DNA of 9,422 bases, taken from assembly GCA_910584255.1 (NCBI GenBank), contig CAJTXV010000045.1, positions 1 to 9,422 on the forward strand, read 5' to 3'. The stretch comes from an uncultured Bacilli bacterium. GTDB taxonomy: Bacteria; Bacillota_I; Bacilli_A; RF39; UBA660. The position numbers were made by a program, and so were the translations under genes. Under the pieces are notes generated by a model. That model made no database searches and was not told where the DNA came from. It saw only the letters and a program-made list of their open reading frames with translations. Shown piece after piece: positions 6,232 to 9,422 of the stretch (within the stretch, counting starts at the first letter, position 1; every line of letters begins with the position of its first letter).

Positions 6232-6844
6232 TAAGGAACATCAAGAGTTCCTAAAAAAGAGGAGAAGAAAAAAAGGGGTTATTCTCAGTTGTCAATTTCT
6301 TATTATTCTTTCTTTCTTATTGATTTGGGAAATAGCCTCTAAAACAGGGATTATTAATTCTTTTCTTTCTAGTTCTCCAAGTCAAGTTGTAACCACTTTT
6401 ACCTCATTATTAGAACAGAATAATTTGTGGAATCATGTCTATATTACTGTTTATGAAACACTCATTAGTTTTGTAATCGCTAGCGTTTTAGGATTTGGAA
6501 TTGCAACACTACTGTGGTGGTTCTCAACTTTAGCAAAGATAGTTGATCCTTATTTAACCATTCTTAATTCTTTGCCTAAAGTTGCACTTGGACCTTTAAT
6601 TATTATTTGGATTGGTGCGAATATGAATTCTATTATTTTTATGGCTTTAATGATTTCATTATTTATTACAATTATTAATATCTATAATGGATTTCAGTCA
6701 GTCGATTACTACTATATTACATTGTTAAAGACATTAAATGCATCCAAAAGTCAGATATTTCAAAAATTAATTGTTCCTAGTAATAAAAATATTATCATAA
6801 ATTGTTTAAAGGTAAATATTAGTATGTCCTTAATTGGGAGCTAA
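6218..6844 (+). pseudogene. ABC importer permease, 3'-truncated by insertion of a mobile element
   Basis: This is the membrane subunit of the importer (BPD_transp_1 type). The 208 visible residues hold a basic head, helices near 21-41, 80-101, 115-133 and 137-157, and a cytoplasmic coupling loop at about 165-190 (TLNASKSQIFQKLIVPS), which matches the EAA loop. The next helix begins at 195 but stops after ISMSLIG (201-207) with Ser208 and TAA. Family members are about 250-270 residues long and continue after this Gly with Val-Ile-Val-Gly-Glu-Phe-like sequence. Some 45-55 residues are therefore missing, including the last helices. The break sits 34 nt from the stop of a convergent serine recombinase, so the gene was most likely split by that element. 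The importer should not work unless excision restores the gene. Confidence 0.85.
6836..6842. other. Probable left attachment junction (attL) of the integrative element
   Basis: Homology-like permease sequence ends with Gly207 (codon GGG, 6836-6838). The next codons, AGC TAA, no longer fit the family, so the crossover should lie within these few bases. The recombinase gene ends about 35 nt further on, the usual place for a large serine recombinase relative to its attachment site. The exact core needs the empty site or the other junction, which is outside the window. Confidence 0.55.
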
Positions 6845-6852
6845 GACATATG

Positions 6853-6890
6853 TAGAGAAAACCTTATATTTTTTATGCTAGTTTTCACTA
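6853..6890. repeat. Imperfect inverted repeat beside the attachment junction
   Basis: TAGAGAAAAC (6853-6862) and GTTTTCACTA (6881-6890) pair at 9 of 10 positions across an 18-nt AT-rich spacer. The right arm covers the last codons of the recombinase. It lies 15-52 bp inside the element, where a serine recombinase would contact its attachment half-site. It could also be a weak hairpin ending the recombinase transcript, though it has no proper T-run. Confidence 0.45.
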
Positions 6891-8254
6891 ACATTCCAAT
6901 ATATCTTTAGTGACGCACCATCTACAACTATTTTATCTAGCAATTGTTCTACGACATTTCTTTTTTCTTTAAATTCCATGCCCGTCCAAACACTTTCTAG
7001 ATTTTTAATTTTATCATAAGTTTTTGTTGCTCTTTCTTTTTCTTTTATATTTTCTAGCTCTTTAATTATATTAGACTTTTCACTTGTTAATTTAGCAAGT
7101 TCTTTTTTTATTTCTTCATTTGCTATATTATCTGAAAGTAACTGAATCAAGTTTTCAATTTTTTTCTGTGTCTTATCCAGTCTTATATTAAGTTCATCAA
7201 CAAGATTTGTTTTAGATAAATCAAAAGTATCTCTAAACAGTTCTTCATTTAAAGACATGGCAAATAATTGTTCCAAGAATTTATCCTCAATTTCAAAACT
7301 ATCAAGTCTTATATTATTACAATTCGGATCTTTGATTAATTTTGGTTTACTCTTTTGCTGAGAGTAGCAATAACAAATAATTCTTTGTCCCCATTTTTGA
7401 TAACGATACTTTGCCCCACAATTACCACAATAGATTTTGCCTGAAAGTAAATAATGACTTGCATGTTGATTCTTGCTTCTTTGTTTTTCTATTGTTTGTA
7501 ATTGTTGATATTCTTCTTCACTAATTATTGCCTCATGTTTGCCATCATAAAGTTCACCTTTAAATGGAATCTTCCCTAAATTAGTTTTAGAACTTAATAT
7601 ACCTTGAATCCACGATTCATCATATCCTGTTACTTTAGAAAGTTCATTATAACTATATCCTTGAAGTCTTAATGTTTTCATTAAATCAAAGATGACTTTT
7701 CTTTCACCATTAACAACTAACATACCTGCTTCTTTGTCGTAATCATAAGCGAATGGAGTTTTTCCCCCTCCACGCCAAAATCCATCTTCAGCTCGTTTTT
7801 TAAGACCAATTCTAGTACGCTCTAAAATAGTTTCTCTTTCTAACTGAGCAAATACTGATAATATTCCAATCATTGCCTTACCAAATGGAGTAGTTGTATC
7901 AAAACTTTCTCTAACAGAGATAAAACCAACTTCATTATTATTAAATACTTCTTCAATTAAATATAAAGTATCTTTTTGACTACGAGATAGTCTATCTAGT
8001 TTGAAAACTAAAACTGTATCAATTTTTCCATCTTCACAGTCTTTTATTAACTTCCCAATTGCAGGTCTTTCTAAGTTCTTACCGCTAAATCCTGGATCAG
8101 CATATAATTCATAATCTGACCATCCTTGACTTTTCAAGTAACCTTCTAATGATTCTATTTGAGCTTCTATTGAATATCCATCGACTTGAGCATCTGTTGA
8201 TACACGAACATAAAGAGCTTTAATTTTTTTTACTTCTGCTTTTATATCGTTAAT
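6878..8254 (-). CDS. Large serine recombinase (integrase) with apparent ATT start
   Basis: This site-specific recombinase integrates and excises the element by double-strand breaks with a phosphoserine link. Taking ATT at 8252-8254 as start gives 458 residues. The resolvase domain (about 12-150) has YVRVSTDAQ at 15-23 with catalytic Ser19, and DRLSR at 87-91. A recombinase domain (about 170-270) follows, then a zinc ribbon with CGNC at 276-279 and further Cys at 294, 296 and 312, then a long coiled coil (about 354-414). AAGGAGG (8262-8268) is 7 nt before ATT. No ATG, GTG or TTG lies in frame between an upstream stop and Ser19. The next possible start, TTG at 8137 (codon 40), would remove the active serine. 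I therefore infer non-AUG initiation, a start-codon mutation, or a sequence error. Confidence 0.92.
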   Translation of the reverse strand: MNDIKAEVKKIKALYVRVSTDAQVDGYSIEAQIESLEGYLKSQGWSDYELYADPGFSGKNLERPAIGKLIKDCEDGKIDTVLVFKLDRLSRSQKDTLYLIEEVFNNNEVGFISVRESFDTTTPFGKAMIGILSVFAQLERETILERTRIGLKKRAEDGFWRGGGKTPFAYDYDKEAGMLVVNGERKVIFDLMKTLRLQGYSYNELSKVTGYDESWIQGILSSKTNLGKIPFKGELYDGKHEAIISEEEYQQLQTIEKQRSKNQHASHYLLSGKIYCGNCGAKYRYQKWGQRIICYCYSQQKSKPKLIKDPNCNNIRLDSFEIEDKFLEQLFAMSLNEELFRDTFDLSKTNLVDELNIRLDKTQKKIENLIQLLSDNIANEEIKKELAKLTSEKSNIIKELENIKEKERATKTYDKIKNLESVWTGMEFKEKRNVVEQLLDKIVVDGASLKIYWNVSEN

Positions 8255-8268
8255 ATTTTTTCCTCCTT
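8255..8268 (-). promoter_or_regulatory. Ribosome binding site that fixes the ATT start of the recombinase
   Basis: AAGGAGG (8268-8262 on the minus strand) is followed by the 7-nt spacer AAAAAAT and then ATT AAC GAT in the recombinase frame. Strength and spacing are ideal, which is the main reason to place the start at this unusual codon. Confidence 0.75.
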
Positions 8269-8280
8269 CTTTTATAAAAG

Positions 8281-8334
8281 CATTTTTTGTAAAAAAACTT
8301 GCAACTACATAATACCATTTTTATACAAAAAATG
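8281..8334. repeat. 11-bp inverted repeat around the recombinase promoter region
   Basis: CATTTTTTGTA (8281-8291) and TACAAAAAATG (8324-8334) are perfect inverted copies 32 nt apart. Beyond them AGCAT and ATGCT (8335-8342 region) match again with a short insertion on one side. They flank the best -10 candidate for the recombinase gene, as operator arms would. Run-rich AT sequence makes chance possible. Confidence 0.45.
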
Positions 8335-8337
8335 AAA
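8309..8337 (-). promoter_or_regulatory. Candidate extended -10 promoter of the recombinase
   Basis: On the minus strand TATTAT (8314-8309) is preceded by TGG, giving an extended -10. The -35 at 17 nt (TTTCAT, 8337-8332) is poor. Transcription would start near 8302 and leave a leader of about 48 nt before the ATT start. Readthrough from the 38-aa gene is an alternative. Confidence 0.35.
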
Positions 8338-8355
8338 TGCTTATCGTTTTTATTT

Positions 8356-8472
8356 TTATGCCTCTTTTAAATACTTTTTTAATAATGTATATATTAAAGG
8401 ATAATTTAAAATTATTTCTTTAGGTTCAATTTTCTTCCCATCTTTATTGTAATTCTCAACCGTTAAATGCAT
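8356..8472 (-). CDS. 38-aa conserved-looking small protein of the mobile element
   Basis: I do not recognise this protein. It has 38 residues, beginning MHLTVENYNKDGKKI and ending LLKKYLKEA, with a Lys-rich, partly amphipathic C-terminal half (about 20-37) and no cysteine, signal or membrane helix. ATG at 8472 follows AAAGGGAG (8481-8488) at 8 nt, so it is very likely translated. It lies between the 179-aa gene (61 nt upstream) and the recombinase (101 nt downstream), all leftward. Small basic proteins beside an integrase are often excisionases or regulators, but nothing in the sequence proves this. A nearby TATAAT at 8493-8498 would start transcription inside the ribosome site, so I give it little weight. 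Confidence 0.6.
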   Translation of the reverse strand: MHLTVENYNKDGKKIEPKEIILNYPLIYTLLKKYLKEA

Positions 8473-8533
8473 ATAAACAGCTCCCTTTCTTAATTATATT
8501 TTTAAGACACAAGACTCATTACATTAAAAAAGA

Positions 8534-9073
8534 CTAATTAGAAATTCTACTTTCTAAAGAGTCTTTATAATCTACTAAATATTCAATATACTTTGTTCTA
8601 AAATACTTTTCATTTAGCCATTTAACACCAATTGAAGAAACATAAACTTTTCCATACTTAATATATTTAAGTGGATAAGGAAAATGTTTTTGCATTCTAT
8701 TTGTTGCTACTCCTATGGCATTTTTTGTTTTATTGAAGTGCCTTCTTAAATATTTTAATGGTAAATCACAATACTCTAGTCTTTCATGGGGAATTTTCAA
8801 ATAATCCTCTAGCACTTCAATATATCTTTCAAGAAAATTAATTTTTAAATCTTTAGGGTTTCCTTTTTTTAATTCTACTTCTTTAAACCAAATCAAACAT
8901 TCTACTGATATCAAAGTAATGGTAGAACCATCTACTGTTGACTTTCGATATCGAAACGCATTATACCATTTAGAGTTCCTCTCTAATTTTTTTATGATCT
9001 TAAAATGTTCTTGATAAGAAAATGAAAGTTCCTTACAAAGGATATCATAAGGATCTACATAAATTTTTCCTAT
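8534..9073 (-). CDS. 179-aa protein of unknown function with apparent ATA start; possible DNA-binding protein
   Basis: I do not recognise the family. The open frame runs without a stop from the ATA at 9071-9073, which stands exactly 7 nt after AAGGAGG (9081-9087). It begins GKIYVDPYDILCKELSF and has 179 residues. No ATG, GTG or TTG in frame precedes codon 54, a TTG at 8914 without a ribosome site, so the ATA start is the best reading. The N-terminal half is rich in aromatic and charged residues (WYNAFRYRKSTVDGS at about 34-48). The C-terminal part, NKTKNAIGVATNRM then KYIKYGKVYVSSIGVKWL, resembles a helix-turn-helix followed by a beta wing. A role as regulator, excisionase or replication accessory of the element is conceivable but unproven. 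It precedes the 38-aa gene by 61 nt. Confidence 0.7.
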   Translation of the reverse strand: MGKIYVDPYDILCKELSFSYQEHFKIIKKLERNSKWYNAFRYRKSTVDGSTITLISVECLIWFKEVELKKGNPKDLKINFLERYIEVLEDYLKIPHERLEYCDLPLKYLRRHFNKTKNAIGVATNRMQKHFPYPLKYIKYGKVYVSSIGVKWLNEKYFRTKYIEYLVDYKDSLESRISN

Positions 9074-9087
9074 AAAATTTCCTCCTT
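9074..9087 (-). promoter_or_regulatory. Ribosome binding site that fixes the ATA start of the 179-aa gene
   Basis: AAGGAGG (9087-9081 on the minus strand), the 7-nt spacer AAATTTT, then ATA GGA AAA in frame. The arrangement is the same as for the recombinase. The only nearby ATG is out of frame and is followed at once by TAG. Confidence 0.7.
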
Positions 9088-9143
9088 TTCTTTAAAATTT
9101 TAGGTTACTGAAATCTGCTATTTTTACTATTTAAACTATCAAG

Positions 9144-9210
9144 TATGGTGTCTACACACCCATTTACTCGTTAGGGCATATCCCTAAGACCCTTTATTAG
9201 TCTCCGACAG
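9144..9210 (-). ncRNA. Candidate structured leader RNA or element site (GC-rich island with hairpins)
   Basis: By hand count 30 of these 67 bases are G or C, far above the surrounding sequence. The strand is not certain; minus is given because all element genes run that way. It contains TTAGGG-CATAT-CCCTAA (9171-9187), GGTGT-CTAC-ACACC (9147-9160) and a minimal GTC-TCC-GAC hairpin (9200-9208). On the minus strand it would form part of a 5' leader ending about 55 nt before the ribosome site of the 179-aa gene. It does not match a riboswitch I can name. An origin of transfer or protein binding site is an alternative. Confidence 0.4.
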
Positions 9211-9334
9211 TTTAGAGATTTTTTCAAAATCTATTATTAAACCTTCAAAAAAACAACAAATATTATCACTAATTTTTACGAAAATCTTTTCTTATAACTT
9301 CATGTTTTATTTATAAAATTCACGCTCCTCGTAT

Positions 9335-9373
9335 AATCAATCTTATAGACATTATTAATCTATTTGATTGATT
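9335..9373. repeat. Long imperfect inverted repeat with a 9-nt loop
   Basis: The arms AATCAATC-TT-ATAGA (9335-9349) and TCTAT-TT-GATTGATT (9359-9373) pair at 13 of 15 positions, with one symmetric TT/TT mismatch, around the loop CATTATTAA. GATT is repeated once more at 9374-9377. A T-rich tail follows on the plus strand, but no plus-strand gene needs a terminator here. An operator or replication/transfer site is as likely. Confidence 0.6.
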
Positions 9374-9422
9374 GATTCTTTCTATTTATTTTTTTTGAGT
9401 TTATAATAACTCTTGCCTGTGG

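Larger units (their letters stand above)
6839..9422. mobile_element. Left end of an integrative element with a large serine recombinase
   Basis: From the break in the permease to the end of the window all genes lie on the minus strand: a large serine recombinase next to the junction, then a 38-aa and a 179-aa gene of unknown function, then a 349-base noncoding stretch. The element is incomplete here, and whether it is a conjugative element, a mobilisable transposon or a prophage cannot be decided. No relaxase, phage structural or resistance gene is visible in this part. Confidence 0.75.
9088..9422. other. Noncoding region upstream of the 179-aa gene
   Basis: No convincing gene lies here on either strand. 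Read leftward, the first bases could be the last codons of an upstream gene (CAC AGG CAA GAG TTA TTA TAA, stop at about 9401), which is a guess. A GAGGAGC followed by GTG near 9327 opens only a 7-codon frame, and an ATG at 9303 opens a 3-codon frame. The stretch holds a large imperfect inverted repeat, an AT-rich middle, a hairpin AGATTTT-TTC-AAAATCT (9216-9232), and the GC-rich structured island described separately. Confidence 0.6.

Noticed and set aside
8493..8498. TATAAT on the minus strand before the 38-aa gene as a promoter
   Set aside because: The -35 is poor, and transcription would begin inside the ribosome binding site; cotranscription with the 179-aa gene is simpler.
8912..8914. 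TTG at 8914 as the start of the 179-aa gene
   Set aside because: No ribosome site precedes it, and the frame continues 53 codons upstream to a perfect AAGGAGG with plausible protein sequence.
9397..9412. Hairpin GAGTT-TATAAT-AACTC as a terminator
   Set aside because: The T-run precedes rather than follows it on the plus strand, and on the minus strand it is followed by A residues, so it is not of terminator form.
1..9422. CRISPR array, tRNA or rRNA gene, or reassigned TGA codon
   Set aside because: No regularly spaced repeats and no tRNA or rRNA features were seen. Tryptophans are encoded by TGG and genes have full length, so the lack of TGA stops is not evidence of a changed code.

Overview
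The window is AT-rich DNA with strong AGGAGG-type ribosome binding sites, a PrsA-type lipoprotein foldase and two tiny YjcZ-like membrane proteins behind a sigma-K-like promoter. This points to a low-GC Bacillota, probably a member of the Bacilli with sporulation ancestry. No more precise taxon can be read from the sequence. None of the intact genes ends in TGA, but the sample is too small to say anything about the genetic code.

Left part, 1-4472 (chromosomal housekeeping or accessory genes). Two tiny YjcZ-like genes (272-352 and 119-250, minus) form a small operon that ends in a bidirectional hairpin at 77-110. Divergent from them is prsA (496-1488, plus), with a good extended -10 promoter. 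A shared bidirectional terminator (1494-1534) separates prsA from a leftward operon of three genes: a membrane-anchored coiled-coil protein (3835-4320), a three-TM protein with an extracellular phosphodiester-glycosidase (NAGPA-type) domain (2355-3818), and an endonuclease/exonuclease/phosphatase-family hydrolase (1533-2315).

Middle part, 4473-6844. A rightward ABC importer operon encodes a substrate-binding protein of the NMT1/NitT/TauT type, an ATPase and an inner-membrane permease. The genes are 1 nt apart or overlap. The permease is cut off in its last third, directly after a conserved-looking Ser-Leu-Ile-Gly segment, so the transporter is probably inactive in this strain.

Right part, about 6839-9422 (end of a mobile element). 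The break in the permease is taken as the left attachment junction of an integrative element that runs out of the window. Just inside it lies a large serine recombinase (6878-8254, minus), followed by a 38-aa gene and a 179-aa gene of unknown function, all on the minus strand. Two of these three genes have no ATG, GTG or TTG at the correct place. The recombinase appears to start at ATT and the 179-aa protein at ATA, each exactly 7 nt after a perfect AAGGAGG. Without the ATT start the recombinase would lack its catalytic serine. Upstream of the 179-aa gene is a 349-base stretch without a convincing gene. It contains a GC-rich island with several hairpins (9144-9210) and a long imperfect inverted repeat (9335-9373), candidates for a structured leader RNA, a regulatory site or a transfer/replication site of the element. 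This noncoding stretch and the non-AUG pair are the most interesting unexplained signals in the window.
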